A DNA stretch of 64,000 bases from M3007 sp046299435 (GTDB taxonomy: Bacteria; Bacteroidota; Bacteroidia; Chitinophagales; Saprospiraceae), in contig JBKBIC010000002.1 in the NCBI GenBank assembly GCA_046299435.1, forward strand, positions 1-64,000, written 5' to 3'. The notes below the pieces were generated by a model that saw only the letters and a program-made list of their open reading frames with translations, did no database searches and was not told the origin of the DNA. The translations under genes were made by a program, and so were the position numbers. Of the stretch, positions 50,775-59,440 are shown one piece after another; positions within the stretch are counted from its first letter, which is position 1; the number at the start of each line of letters is the position of its first letter.

Positions 50775-52121
50775 ATGACTCCACGCACGGTCGCTTTTCA
50801 TACGCTCGGCTGCAAACTGAATTTTTCCGAGACCTCCGCATTGGCCCGCCTGTTCGAGGACGGCGGCTACCAGCCCGTCAAGTTTGACGACGGCGCGGAC
50901 ATTTACGTCATCAACACCTGCTCCGTCACCGAGCAGGCCGACCGCGAGTGCAAAAAAATCGTGCGCCAAGCCCTGCGGCACCAGCCGGACGCTTTTGTGG
51001 TGGTCACGGGTTGCTATGCCCAATTGAAACCGGCGGAAATCGCCGAAATCCCCGGCGTGGATTTGGTGCTGGGCGCGGGCGAGAAATTTCGCATCCTCGA
51101 ATACGTGGACGACATCTCCAAGTCGCAGGGCAAGGGCATGGTGCAAGCGGGCGAAATCCGGGAGGTCAACACGTTCACGTCCTCGTTTTCGTTCGGCGAC
51201 CGCACCCGCTCGTTCCTGAAAGTGCAGGACGGTTGCGATTACAAATGCGCGTTCTGCACCATCCCGCTGGCGCGGGGCAAAAGCCGCTCAGATACCGTCG
51301 AAAACGTGGTGGCGAACGCCCGCAAAATCGCGGCGATGGGCACCAAGGAAATCGTGCTGACGGGCGTGAACATCGGTGATTTCGGCAATGGCACGGCGGT
51401 CATCGAAGGCGAACGCCCGCGCAAAGAAGCCCTGTTCGCCGACCTCGTGCGGGAATTGGACAAGGTGGAGGAGGTCGAGCGGTTCCGCATTTCGAGCATC
51501 GAGCCGAATTTGCTGACCGACGAAATCATCGCCTTTGTGGCTGAAAGCCAACGCTTTATGCCACACTTCCACGTCCCGTTGCAATCCGGCAACGACAAAC
51601 AACTCCGCGAAATGCGCCGCCGCTACAAGCGCGAACTTTATGCCGAGCGCGTGGCGAGCATCAAAAAACGGATGCCGCACGCCTGCATCGGCTGCGATGT
51701 CATCGTGGGTTTTCCGGGCGAGACGGAAGCGGATTTTCTGGAAACGTACCGTTTCATCAGCGAGCTGGAGGTGTCGTACCTGCACGTTTTCACCTACTCC
51801 GAACGGGCCAACACGCTGGCCGTCGAGATGCCCAACCCTGTGCCGCTCGACGAACGCCGCCGCCGCAACCAGATGTTGCGCGGACTTTCGGAGATGAAGC
51901 GCCGGGCTTTTTACCAGCAGCACCTCGGCACCGAGCGGCCCGTGCTGTTCGAGCAGCACAAAAACCCCGACTTAATGAGCGGATTCACAGACAATTATGT
52001 GAAAATCGAGATGCCGTTCGAGGCGGGTTTCATCAACCAAATCCAGCCCGTGTTTTTGGAAAAAATCGGCGCGGAAGGGGATGTGCAGGCGCGGGCAGCG
52101 GCGTGGGAAATGGCGGGGTAA
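50775..52121 (+). CDS. mtaB: tRNA t6A37 methylthiotransferase MtaB
   Basis: 448 aa. A radical-SAM enzyme that adds a methylthio group to t6A37 of tRNA. The N-terminal UPF0004 domain has its three cluster cysteines in TLGCKLN, NTCSVTE and VTGCYAQ. The radical-SAM motif is CDYKCAFC in VQDGCDYKCAFCTIPLARG. A C-terminal TRAM-like region (GTERPVLFEQHK) follows. The motif set and the TLGCKLNFSE start fit MtaB rather than MiaB or RimO. The ATG at 50775 follows an intergenic word related to those at xerD and uvrA. It is convergent with the hydrolase gene, 6 nt apart. Confidence 0.94.
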   Translation: MTPRTVAFHTLGCKLNFSETSALARLFEDGGYQPVKFDDGADIYVINTCSVTEQADRECKKIVRQALRHQPDAFVVVTGCYAQLKPAEIAEIPGVDLVLGAGEKFRILEYVDDISKSQGKGMVQAGEIREVNTFTSSFSFGDRTRSFLKVQDGCDYKCAFCTIPLARGKSRSDTVENVVANARKIAAMGTKEIVLTGVNIGDFGNGTAVIEGERPRKEALFADLVRELDKVEEVERFRISSIEPNLLTDEIIAFVAESQRFMPHFHVPLQSGNDKQLREMRRRYKRELYAERVASIKKRMPHACIGCDVIVGFPGETEADFLETYRFISELEVSYLHVFTYSERANTLAVEMPNPVPLDERRRRNQMLRGLSEMKRRAFYQQHLGTERPVLFEQHKNPDLMSGFTDNYVKIEMPFEAGFINQIQPVFLEKIGAEGDVQARAAAWEMAG

Positions 52122-52127
52122 GTGCCT

Positions 52128-53228
52128 TCACCGCCGCCCCGTCCACATTTCCGGCAATTTTTCGTCTGGCAAAAACACCTGCAATTCGCGCATCGGCGAG
52201 CCATCGGCCCATTTGCCGAGGTAGCGTTGTTGGGGCGTGTTGCCGAAAGCCACGTCGCGGTAGCGGCCCGTGCGGGTGTATTCGATGACCGCGTCGGCCA
52301 GTTTCCAGTAGCAATTGAAGTCCACCTCGTTCAGCCGCGAGGTGTTCAGCACGCGCTTCGCCGTGTAGTTCCGAACGCCCGTATCGAAATCGAGGTCGTA
52401 ACTGTACGGCTCGGAGTGCGAGGCCGACATGGCGCGGGTGCTGTCGGGATTGACCGAGCGGAAATGCTTGACAAGATTGCGGTTTGGGGTGTTTGTGGCG
52501 GTCTTGAAAACCAATGCGCCGAACTCGTCGCCCACCACGAAATCGTGTTCGCCGGTGATAATCACCAAGTTAAGGTCGGCGGGCAGGCCCTCGTAGCTGT
52601 CCAATCGCGCCCCTTTCAGCGGGCCGCTGCCGGGCTGCGCAAGCAGCATGGCCGTCGGTTTCGGGATGCCGTATTTTTCCCAGTTAACCGCCAGATTGGT
52701 CGTGATGACCCCGCCGTAGGAGTGCGCGACGTAGGCCACTTTTTCGAGGCGCGGGCGGACGTGGCCTTCGGTTTCAAGGGTTTTCAGTGCGTCGCGGATG
52801 CCTTTCGCGGCATTTGCCGGAAAACAATCGGCCTTCGGGAACAGCAGATTTCGCTGGTAACGCGGGTAAATCACGATGTTGCCCCGCGCCACGAGGTGCT
52901 TAATCCACTTGCCGTAGGCCATCGGGTTGTACGCCCCGTAGCCGTGCATGAACACGACGACCTCTGCCGAATCGGGCTTCGGGTCGCTCGGCTCGAACAG
53001 CCAGTAGCCGTCGGCGCGTTGGGCATGGTCAAAAAACGCCACGCTTTGGTGCGAATATTCCGCGCCGCCGGGGCCGCTGGCGGGTTGGCCGGGATACGGC
53101 GCGGATTGTGCGGCAGCGAAATGGCCTTTGAAAAGCAGGGTTGCCATCGAAAAAAACAGGACGACGAAAGTGCCGATTGAAAGATGTGCCAAGATGCGAA
53201 AGAATTGAAAATCAACGAGAAAGCCCAA
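52128..53228 (-). CDS. Exported alpha/beta hydrolase
   Basis: 366 aa if the TTG at 53228 is used, 339 aa from ATG 53147. The longer form gives a convincing signal peptide (FRILAHLSIGTFVVLFF...GHFAAAQ); the ATG form begins inside its hydrophobic core, so a non-ATG start is likely. The hydrolase core has oxyanion motif VVFMHGYGAYNPM, nucleophile AHSYGGVI and a probable acid in IITGEHDFVVGD. The large cap and C-terminal domain have no known motif. The substrate is unknown. Confidence 0.8.
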   Translation of the reverse strand: MGFLVDFQFFRILAHLSIGTFVVLFFSMATLLFKGHFAAAQSAPYPGQPASGPGGAEYSHQSVAFFDHAQRADGYWLFEPSDPKPDSAEVVVFMHGYGAYNPMAYGKWIKHLVARGNIVIYPRYQRNLLFPKADCFPANAAKGIRDALKTLETEGHVRPRLEKVAYVAHSYGGVITTNLAVNWEKYGIPKPTAMLLAQPGSGPLKGARLDSYEGLPADLNLVIITGEHDFVVGDEFGALVFKTATNTPNRNLVKHFRSVNPDSTRAMSASHSEPYSYDLDFDTGVRNYTAKRVLNTSRLNEVDFNCYWKLADAVIEYTRTGRYRDVAFGNTPQQRYLGKWADGSPMRELQVFLPDEKLPEMWTGRR

Positions 53229-53320
53229 GAACTGCGGCTGTTTTGCAAAGCGCCGTTGAAACGCCGGAGCACGTTGGGTGTTTTTTGGCTTTCGACGAAA
53301 TGCGCGTTTGCCGGGACGTT

Positions 53321-53328
53321 TACATTTG
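53321..53328 (+). promoter_or_regulatory. -7 promoter box of the VanX-like gene
   Basis: TACATTTG, 37 nt before ATG 53366. Confidence 0.5.
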
Positions 53329-53365
53329 TCGCCGCCAAATCAGGCCAAAACCAATTCTTGTAAAC

Positions 53366-54220
53366 ATGAAAAAATCGCTCGCTCGCTTTTTATATTTTAT
53401 CCTCGTTGCCTTGCTCGCGGCTTGCGGCAACGAGCCAGTAAAAGTCGAAAACCAACCCGGCGCGACGGCTCCGCCGCCCGCTGCGGACACGGTTTCCGCT
53501 GGCAATTTTTCCGAAAAAAACGTTGCGCACCCCGCCGAAAAACCTGCGGAACAAGTGCCCACCCCAGCCACCGATGCACCCAATTCGCAACCCAAAACCG
53601 TCGCAGCCCCGTCCGAAAAAATAGCCAAGCCCAAACCCGAAAAACAGCCAGCCGCCAGCCGCCAACCAGCGGGCATCCCCGAAGGTTTTGTGGACGTAGC
53701 CGCGCTGGACAAGAGCATCCGGCTCGACATCCGGTACGCGACGACCAACAATTTCATGAAGCAAAAAGTCTATGATTGCCCGCGTTGCCTGCTCCGCCCG
53801 GAGGCCGCCGAGGCGATCGTGGAGGCACACAAAACGCTGCAAAAGCAGGGCCTCGGCCTGAAAATGTACGATTGCTATCGTCCGCGCCCGTACCAGCAAC
53901 GTCTCTGGGACATCACGCCCGACCCGAACTACGTCGCCCCCCCGGCCAAAGGCTCCGTGCACGGGCGCGGGCTGGCCGTTGACCTGACCATTGTGGACAA
54001 AAACGGGAAGGAATTAGACATGGGCACGCCGTATGATTTTTTCGGCGAAGAGGCGCATACCGATTACCAAAAACTGCCCGCGCAAGTACTCGAAAACCGC
54101 CGCTTGCTGCGCGAAACATTGGCTGCCGTCGGCTTCGGGGCCATCGTCAACGAGTGGTGGCACTACAATTTCAAGAAAAAGGAGTACCCGCTTTCGGACG
54201 CGCTCTGGCCCTGCGAGTAA
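53366..54220 (+). CDS. D-Ala-D-Ala dipeptidase (VanX/M15D) lipoprotein
   Basis: 284 aa. The lipoprotein signal ends LLAAC (Cys20). Residues about 25-110 are a Pro/Ala/Lys-rich linker. The M15D domain follows, with substrate and zinc motifs MYDCYRPRPYQQRLW, GSVHGRGLAVDLT (His and Asp ligands) and VNEWWHYNF (catalytic Glu, His ligand). It hydrolyses D-Ala-D-Ala or related peptides, probably in peptidoglycan recycling rather than glycopeptide resistance, since no vanHA genes are present. It is convergent with lptB; the two stop codons abut (54220/54221). Confidence 0.9.
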   Translation: MKKSLARFLYFILVALLAACGNEPVKVENQPGATAPPPAADTVSAGNFSEKNVAHPAEKPAEQVPTPATDAPNSQPKTVAAPSEKIAKPKPEKQPAASRQPAGIPEGFVDVAALDKSIRLDIRYATTNNFMKQKVYDCPRCLLRPEAAEAIVEAHKTLQKQGLGLKMYDCYRPRPYQQRLWDITPDPNYVAPPAKGSVHGRGLAVDLTIVDKNGKELDMGTPYDFFGEEAHTDYQKLPAQVLENRRLLRETLAAVGFGAIVNEWWHYNFKKKEYPLSDALWPCE

Positions 54221-54961
54221 TCAAAGCTCGATGACCTTGCGCTTGAACTCGAAGTTTTTGCCGAGGTAAACCTTCCGTACCATTTCGTCGGCGGCCAATT
54301 CCTCGGCGGTGCCGGCTTTCAGGATGCTGCCCTCGAACATGAGGTAGGCGCGGTCGGTGACGGAGAGCGTCTCCTGCACGTTGTGGTCGGTGATGAGGAT
54401 ACCGATGTTTTTGGTCTTCAATTTCGCCACGATGTACTGGATGTCCTCCACCGCGATAGGGTCAATGCCCGCGAACGGCTCGTCGAGCAGGATGAACTTC
54501 GGGTCAGTGGCGAGTGCGCGGGCGATTTCGGTGCGCCGCCGCTCGCCGCCGCTGAGCGTGTCGCCCGCGCCTTTCCGTACCCGGTGCAGGTTGAACTCGT
54601 CCAGAAGCGATTCCAGTTTTTCGGCTTGCTCGGCCTCTGTCAGGCGGGTCATTTCGAGTACGGCGCGGATGTTGTCCTCGACCGAAAGTTTGCGGAAAAC
54701 CGACGGTTCCTGCGGCAAATAACCGATGCCCAACTGGGCGCGACGGTACATGGGCAGGCTCGTAATGTCCTGATTTTCAAGAAAAACCGTGCCTTCGGTG
54801 GGCCGGATGAACCCGACGGTCATGTAAAACGAAGTGGTTTTGCCCGCCCCGTTCGGGCCGAGCAGGCCGACGATTTCGCCCTGCTTCACATCGAAGGAAA
54901 CGCCGCGCACGACGGTGCGTTTGCCGTAAGTTTTGACCAAGTTTTCTGCGCGAAGTGTCAT
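54221..54961 (-). CDS. lptB: LPS export ABC transporter ATPase LptB
   Basis: 246 aa. It powers lipopolysaccharide extraction with LptFG(C). Walker A is LLGPNGAGKTTSFYM, followed by Q-loop GYLPQEPSVFRKLSVEDN, signature LSGGERRRTEIARAL, Walker B FILLDEPFAGIDPIAV and switch His in ITDHNVQETL. The C-terminal extension (GKNFEFKRKV) is Bacteroidota-like. It is preceded by a 78-nt spacer of ATGAGTGATGA words and by the YqeY gene on the same strand. Confidence 0.95.
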   Translation of the reverse strand: MTLRAENLVKTYGKRTVVRGVSFDVKQGEIVGLLGPNGAGKTTSFYMTVGFIRPTEGTVFLENQDITSLPMYRRAQLGIGYLPQEPSVFRKLSVEDNIRAVLEMTRLTEAEQAEKLESLLDEFNLHRVRKGAGDTLSGGERRRTEIARALATDPKFILLDEPFAGIDPIAVEDIQYIVAKLKTKNIGILITDHNVQETLSVTDRAYLMFEGSILKAGTAEELAADEMVRKVYLGKNFEFKRKVIEL

Positions 54962-55039
54962 AATTCAAATGGTGAATTATGAGTGATGAGTGATGAATTC
55001 CGAACGGGACACCATTCCTTCACCACTCATCCCCCATCA

Positions 55040-55486
55040 TTAGGCCAACAGGCGTTTCACGGTTTCCGAGATAGCCCGGCCTTCGGCCTTGCCCGCCAAT
55101 TGCTTGGAAGCCAGGCCCATCACCTTGCCCATGTCTTTGGCCGACGTGGCCCCGACCTCGGCGATGATGCCGCGCACGACAGACTCAAGTGCCTCTCCTT
55201 CAAGCATTTGCGGCAGGTATTTGCGGATGACCTCGATTTCCTCGCGCTCTTTTTCGGCCAGTTCCGGGCGGCCATTTTTTGTATAAATGTCGAACGACTC
55301 TTGGCGGCTTTTCACGAGTTTTTGCAGCATCGCCACCTCGCGGGCTTCGTCAATGGCTTGGCCTGAGCCGTCGGTTTTCGCCAATTGAATCACGGATTTG
55401 ATGGCGCGGATGCTCCGCAGTACGACCTCGTCCTTTGCTTTCATGGCGACGACGAGGTCTTTGTTGATTTTTTCTTCTAACGACAT
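55040..55486 (-). CDS. GatB/YqeY domain protein
   Basis: 148 aa, with the full YqeY fold: the N-terminal LEEKINKDLVVAMKAKDEVVLRSIRAIKSVI, the middle LAEKEREEIEVIRKYLPQML, and the C-terminal ATSAKDMGKVMGLASKQLAGKAEG. Similar to the tRNA-binding tail domain of the GatB amidotransferase; the free-standing protein's function is not established. It begins 11 nt after the stop of the 468-aa gene on the same strand, so the two are likely one operon. Confidence 0.93.
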   Translation of the reverse strand: MSLEEKINKDLVVAMKAKDEVVLRSIRAIKSVIQLAKTDGSGQAIDEAREVAMLQKLVKSRQESFDIYTKNGRPELAEKEREEIEVIRKYLPQMLEGEALESVVRGIIAEVGATSAKDMGKVMGLASKQLAGKAEGRAISETVKRLLA

Positions 55487-55497
55487 AATTGAGTGTT

Positions 55498-56904
55498 TTA
55501 AAATTCTTCCATCGGCATGGCACGGTGGCCGAACAGGTTTTTCTTTTTCGTCAGCCGTGCCACCTCCTCCGGCACCATTTTTTCCCAGCCCGGCTCGCCC
55601 TGTTGAATCATCCGCAGCACCCGTTTGTGGTAAATGTGCAGGATGTCGGGGTTGAAACTTTGCACGTCCACTATGTTGCCGTTTTCGAGCAAGTGCCTGT
55701 AAATGAAGCGGATAGGCTTCGGCACGTCGAGGTTTTGGGCGGTCAAAAGTTCGGCGTTGCCTTCTTCGCGGGCGGGGTAGGCGTAAAAACGGACGCTGCG
55801 CGGGAATAGTTCGCCGAAGGCTGCGAGCAGGTTGTCGGGGTTTTGTTCAAAGGTTTCGCGGAGGATGTTTTGCAGTTTCCGAACGCCGAGCGCGAGGCCG
55901 ATACGCCCGATTCGGTACTCCGAAAAGTAGGCGATGAGCCGTTTGTGCCGCATGCAATTGGAGATGATGACCGTTTGGCCGAGGGCGCAGAGCATTTCGG
56001 CGCGGTCGAGGAAGTCGCGTTCGCGCAGGTCGCCGTCGGCTTGCAGGTTGTCGAGCGTGATTTCGGTGAGGAAAAACGTCTTGCCCGGTTCAGTCTCCGG
56101 CTCAGCGCAAAATTGGGCGTAGGCATTCGAAATCATGTCCTGCTGCACGAGCGTCGGCGGGCGGTAGCTGCCCCGTGCGACGAGGATGGATTTGCGGTAC
56201 AAAAACTCGCTGGCGTGCAAGGGCCGACCGTCGGGGCCAAAAATGGCGACATCCGAAAGGCCGTTTTTGACAAGCCAAAGACAGATGAGTCGTTGGTCAA
56301 GTTGTTGAAAATCAGGGCCTTCGAGCCGCACCATGTCAATCGCCACGCGGTCGCGGAGGTTGTCCAAAAGGCTGCGTATCAGGGCTTCGGGGGCGTTGGC
56401 AAAACGGTAGCAGGCGTAAATCATGTTCACGCCGAGGATGCCGACGGCCTGCTGTTGGAGGCGGTTGTCGTTGTCCAAAAGCCGGACGTGGACGACCAAA
56501 TCGTTCGGTGCGAGGTCGGGGCGCAGCTGGAAGCGCAGGCCGAGCCAGCCGTTGCCCCGTATTGTTTTTTGGTAGTTGATGGCCGTAACCGTGTCGGCGA
56601 AAGCAAAGAAATTTTGGCCGGGGCGCGAGGGGCGCAGGCGTTGTTCGAGGAGCGCGAACTCGTGGTCGAGCATTTTGTACAGCCGCGATTCGCAGACGTA
56701 GCGGCCTTTGGTCTCCGGGCCGTAAATCTCGTCGGACACGGTTTTGTCGTAGGCCGACATGGTTTTGGCAATGGTGCCGGCCGCCGCGCCAACTTGAAAA
56801 AAGTAGCGGGCCACTTCCTGCCCCGCGCCGATTTCGGCAAACGCACCATAAATGCGTTCGTCGAGGTTGATTTCGAGGGCTTTTTGCTCGGTTTCGCGGA
56901 ACAT
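55498..56904 (-). CDS. Conserved Bacteroidota protein of unknown function
   Basis: 468 aa from ATG 56904 (MFRETEQKALEINLDERIYG). The frame extends to a TTG at 57012, but the promoter box at 56970-56977 favours the ATG. Soluble, no signal peptide. I recognise it as a conserved family of this phylum by segments such as AFAEIGAGQEVARYFFQVGA, GTIAKTMSAYDKTVSDEIYG and NPDILHIYHKRVLRMI. Its enzymatic role is unknown to me. The label TonB-dependent receptor would be wrong, since there is no barrel or plug. It is the first gene of a likely operon with the YqeY gene. Confidence 0.8.
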   Translation of the reverse strand: MFRETEQKALEINLDERIYGAFAEIGAGQEVARYFFQVGAAAGTIAKTMSAYDKTVSDEIYGPETKGRYVCESRLYKMLDHEFALLEQRLRPSRPGQNFFAFADTVTAINYQKTIRGNGWLGLRFQLRPDLAPNDLVVHVRLLDNDNRLQQQAVGILGVNMIYACYRFANAPEALIRSLLDNLRDRVAIDMVRLEGPDFQQLDQRLICLWLVKNGLSDVAIFGPDGRPLHASEFLYRKSILVARGSYRPPTLVQQDMISNAYAQFCAEPETEPGKTFFLTEITLDNLQADGDLRERDFLDRAEMLCALGQTVIISNCMRHKRLIAYFSEYRIGRIGLALGVRKLQNILRETFEQNPDNLLAAFGELFPRSVRFYAYPAREEGNAELLTAQNLDVPKPIRFIYRHLLENGNIVDVQSFNPDILHIYHKRVLRMIQQGEPGWEKMVPEEVARLTKKKNLFGHRAMPMEEF

Positions 56905-56969
56905 CGGCGGCGGTATGTTTTCGTGTGAAGTGTAGGCGGGCGGTGCAATGTTTTGTGGAAAAACAGTGC

Positions 56970-56977
56970 CAAAGGTA
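56970..56977 (-). promoter_or_regulatory. -7 promoter box of the 468-aa gene
   Basis: Minus strand reads TACCTTTG followed by GC, 65 nt before ATG 56904. Confidence 0.55.
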
Positions 56978-57008
56978 GGACGCTGCGGCCCGAAATCATC
57001 GGCCTCTG

Positions 57009-57692
57009 TCAAAGCATCCCCTCGTCGGCGAAGCTGAAAAAGCCGCGCTCCGAAACGATGAGGTGGTCGAGCAATGGCAGGTCGAGCAGCGCGCCCGCCT
57101 GCCGGATGCGCTTGGTCAGGTCTATGTCGGCTTGGCTGGGTTTGAGGCTGCCGGACGGGTGGTTGTGGATGGCGATGGCCGCTGCCGCGCGGGATTCGAT
57201 GGCGGTTTTGAAGACCATTTTCAGGTCAACGACCGTGCCTGCCATGCCGCCTGTGCTGAGGCGTTCGCGGGCGAAGACCTCGTTGGCTTTGTTCAAGAGC
57301 AACAGCCAAAACTCCTCGTGGTGCAGGTCGGTGAGCAGCGGCGCGATGGCATTGAAGGCATCGCGGCTGCAAGTGATGCGCGGGCGTTCGCGCAGGTCGC
57401 TGAGCTGGCGGCGGCGGCCCAGTTCGAGCGCGGCGGCGATGGTGATGGCTTTGGCTTCGCCGATGCCCTTGAATTTTTCGAGTTCGCGGAGGCTGCGTTT
57501 GCCCAGCTCGTGCAGGTTGTTGTCGCTGCCGGCGAGGATGCGCTGGGCGAGCGCGACGGCACTTTCGCCGACGGTTCCGCTGCCGATGAGGATGGCCAAA
57601 AGTTCGGCATCCGAGAGGCTGTGTTTGCCTTTGAGCAGCATTTTTTCGCGGGGGCGGTCTTCTTCGGCCCAAGAGGTGATGGCGAGCGACAT
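57009..57692 (-). CDS. radC: RadC family protein (JAMM domain)
   Basis: 227 aa. Helix-hairpin-helix part (residues about 60-85, LEKFKGIGEAKAITI), then the MPN/JAMM domain with the zinc motif HNHPSGSLKPSQADID (HxHPSG x7 SxxD form). The DNA-repair role of RadC is disputed; the JAMM motif suggests a metalloprotease-like activity. It is complete. Downstream on the same strand is the 468-aa gene. Confidence 0.93.
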   Translation of the reverse strand: MSLAITSWAEEDRPREKMLLKGKHSLSDAELLAILIGSGTVGESAVALAQRILAGSDNNLHELGKRSLRELEKFKGIGEAKAITIAAALELGRRRQLSDLRERPRITCSRDAFNAIAPLLTDLHHEEFWLLLLNKANEVFARERLSTGGMAGTVVDLKMVFKTAIESRAAAAIAIHNHPSGSLKPSQADIDLTKRIRQAGALLDLPLLDHLIVSERGFFSFADEGML

Positions 57693-57754
57693 GGCGGGGA
57701 GCGTGTGCTGGTGTGTGTTTTCTCAAAAAAGCGGGCGACAAACCTAACATTGCT

Positions 57755-58453
57755 TCAGCCAAAAATCGCCTCGGTCACTTCCTTTTTCCGCGCCCGCGCC
57801 ACCGGGATGCGCACTTCGCCGATGAGCAAATCGTCGCCATCCATTTTTTGGACACGGTTTTTGGCGACGATGAACGACTTGTGCGCCCGCACGAAATGGC
57901 TCGCCGGGAGTGTGTTTTCGAGGTTGTTCAGGCTTTCGAGGGTGACGAATTTTTCCGCTGACGTGAAAATCTTGACGTACTCCTTCCAGCCTTCGATGTG
58001 GGTGATGTCGGCAAACGGGATTTTCACCCATTGGCGGTCGGCTTTTATGGTCAAAAAACCATCGAGTTCGGGCGAAGTGGCGACCGAGCCTTGCCGATTT
58101 TGGAGCAACACCCGTGCTTTTTCGATGGCCTTTTGGAACCGCTCGAACGAGTATGGTTTGACGAGATAATCCGCCGCATCAAGGTCGAATGCCTCGTGCG
58201 CGTGCTGGGCGTAGGCCGTTGTGAAAATAGTCACGGGCTTGCGGCTGACCGTTCGGAGCAAATTGAGGCCGCTCAAAACGGGCATCTGGATGTCCAGAAA
58301 AAGCAAGTCCACCAAGTCGCTTTGCAGCACTTCGACGGCCCGGATGGGGCTTTTGCATTTTTCGACGACCTCGAAGCCGGGCGTTTGCTCGATGAATCTT
58401 TCGAGCAGCGCGAGGGCAAGGTGTTCGTCGTCCACAAGTAGGCAGCGTATCAT
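57755..58453 (-). CDS. LytTR-family response regulator
   Basis: 232 aa. The receiver domain (residues 1-115) has the acidic pair VDDEH, phospho-acceptor Asp in LLFLDIQMPVLSG, the Thr in VTIFTTAYAQHA, and Lys in ADYLVKPYSF. The LytTR DNA-binding domain (about 130-230) has FLTIKADRQWVKIPFADITHIEGW and HFVRAHKSFIVAKNRVQ. Such regulators usually pair with a membrane His kinase (LytS/HisKA_7-like), but none is adjacent here. The targets are unknown. Confidence 0.93.
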   Translation of the reverse strand: MIRCLLVDDEHLALALLERFIEQTPGFEVVEKCKSPIRAVEVLQSDLVDLLFLDIQMPVLSGLNLLRTVSRKPVTIFTTAYAQHAHEAFDLDAADYLVKPYSFERFQKAIEKARVLLQNRQGSVATSPELDGFLTIKADRQWVKIPFADITHIEGWKEYVKIFTSAEKFVTLESLNNLENTLPASHFVRAHKSFIVAKNRVQKMDGDDLLIGEVRIPVARARKKEVTEAIFG

Positions 58454-58495
58454 GTTGATAGGGATGAGCGTGAGGGATGAGGAACGGCACGGGTG

Positions 58496-59371
58496 CTATT
58501 TTTTCAAAAGTTCGAGCAGTGCGTCGCGCACGATGGGGTGGCGGTTCCAAAGGATGAAGTGATCGCCATCGGGCAAAATCCGTACCCGCAAATCGGGGTT
58601 CCCGGCGAGCATTTTACGGGCGAAGTCTGTGTTCCCGACCGGAACCAAGCGGTCGTTTTGAGCGTGCAAAACAATCACAGGACAGGCAATTTTCGGCCAA
58701 AGTGGCACCATTTGGTGCAATTCGGTCTGCAATGCCCGGATTTCACGGTTGCTGGCGAACAGGCTTCTGGGCGTGAGCCAACTGACGGGCGGGTTGTCCA
58801 CGACGGGTTCCCACCAATTGCGCGGCTCCAAATCGGGGTCAACCGAGCCGGCGACGAGGAGCAGCCCGGCCACGCGCTCCGGGTAGTCCATTGCAAAACG
58901 GGCGATGAGCGGCCCGCCCAGCGAGTGCCCGGCCAGCAGCACTTTTTGGGTCGTCGGGCCGGGGCAGGCATCCAGCGCGGCCAAGAGCGCGGCAGCCTGT
59001 TTCACAAGCGAACGCTCCGCGCGGCCCAAGCCGGAATAGCCAAAACCGGGGCGGTCAACAGCCACCAAGCGGGCGCGATTCGTCAGCGCGGTATCGGCCA
59101 GATAGCCGAGCCAAGCATCGGACGAGCCGGGCGACCCATGCACCAGCAGCACCGTCGGCAGCGAATCCGCGCCGATGCGCACGGCATGAATTTTCCGCCC
59201 GTCAGCACTTTTTGCGTCGAAAAAAATGGGCGTGGCCGCTTGGCCGCGTGCGCGGATTTTTCGGGCAAATGCCGCATCGGGGGTTCGCATGGCGAGGCAG
59301 CCGCTTTGCATGGCGACCACCCAAGCGATGAGCGAAAGGGACAGGACAGGGAACATTTTCCGGCGCATCAT
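58496..59371 (-). CDS. Alpha/beta hydrolase lipoprotein
   Basis: 291 aa. A lipoprotein signal ends MQSGC (Cys near position 25). Hydrolase motifs are VLLVHGSPGSSDAW (oxyanion hole), DRPGFGYSG, the nucleophile elbow LLAGHSLGGPLI, acid Asp in VLHAQNDRLVPV and catalytic His in LPDGDHFILWNRHP. Likely a periplasmic esterase or lipase-type enzyme; the substrate is unknown. It is divergent from galK across about 70 nt and downstream is the LytTR regulator. Confidence 0.87.
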   Translation of the reverse strand: MMRRKMFPVLSLSLIAWVVAMQSGCLAMRTPDAAFARKIRARGQAATPIFFDAKSADGRKIHAVRIGADSLPTVLLVHGSPGSSDAWLGYLADTALTNRARLVAVDRPGFGYSGLGRAERSLVKQAAALLAALDACPGPTTQKVLLAGHSLGGPLIARFAMDYPERVAGLLLVAGSVDPDLEPRNWWEPVVDNPPVSWLTPRSLFASNREIRALQTELHQMVPLWPKIACPVIVLHAQNDRLVPVGNTDFARKMLAGNPDLRVRILPDGDHFILWNRHPIVRDALLELLKK

Positions 59372-59440
59372 CTCGGTTCAAATGGTTGTGTGCGAGGCAG
59401 TTGGAGCCAAATCCGCGAAACTTGGGTTTCTTTGCGGCCC

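Noticed and set aside
53366..54220. Vancomycin-resistance gene
   Set aside because: VanX-type dipeptidases are common housekeeping enzymes. There is no vanH, vanA or VanRS gene nearby, so resistance is not supported.
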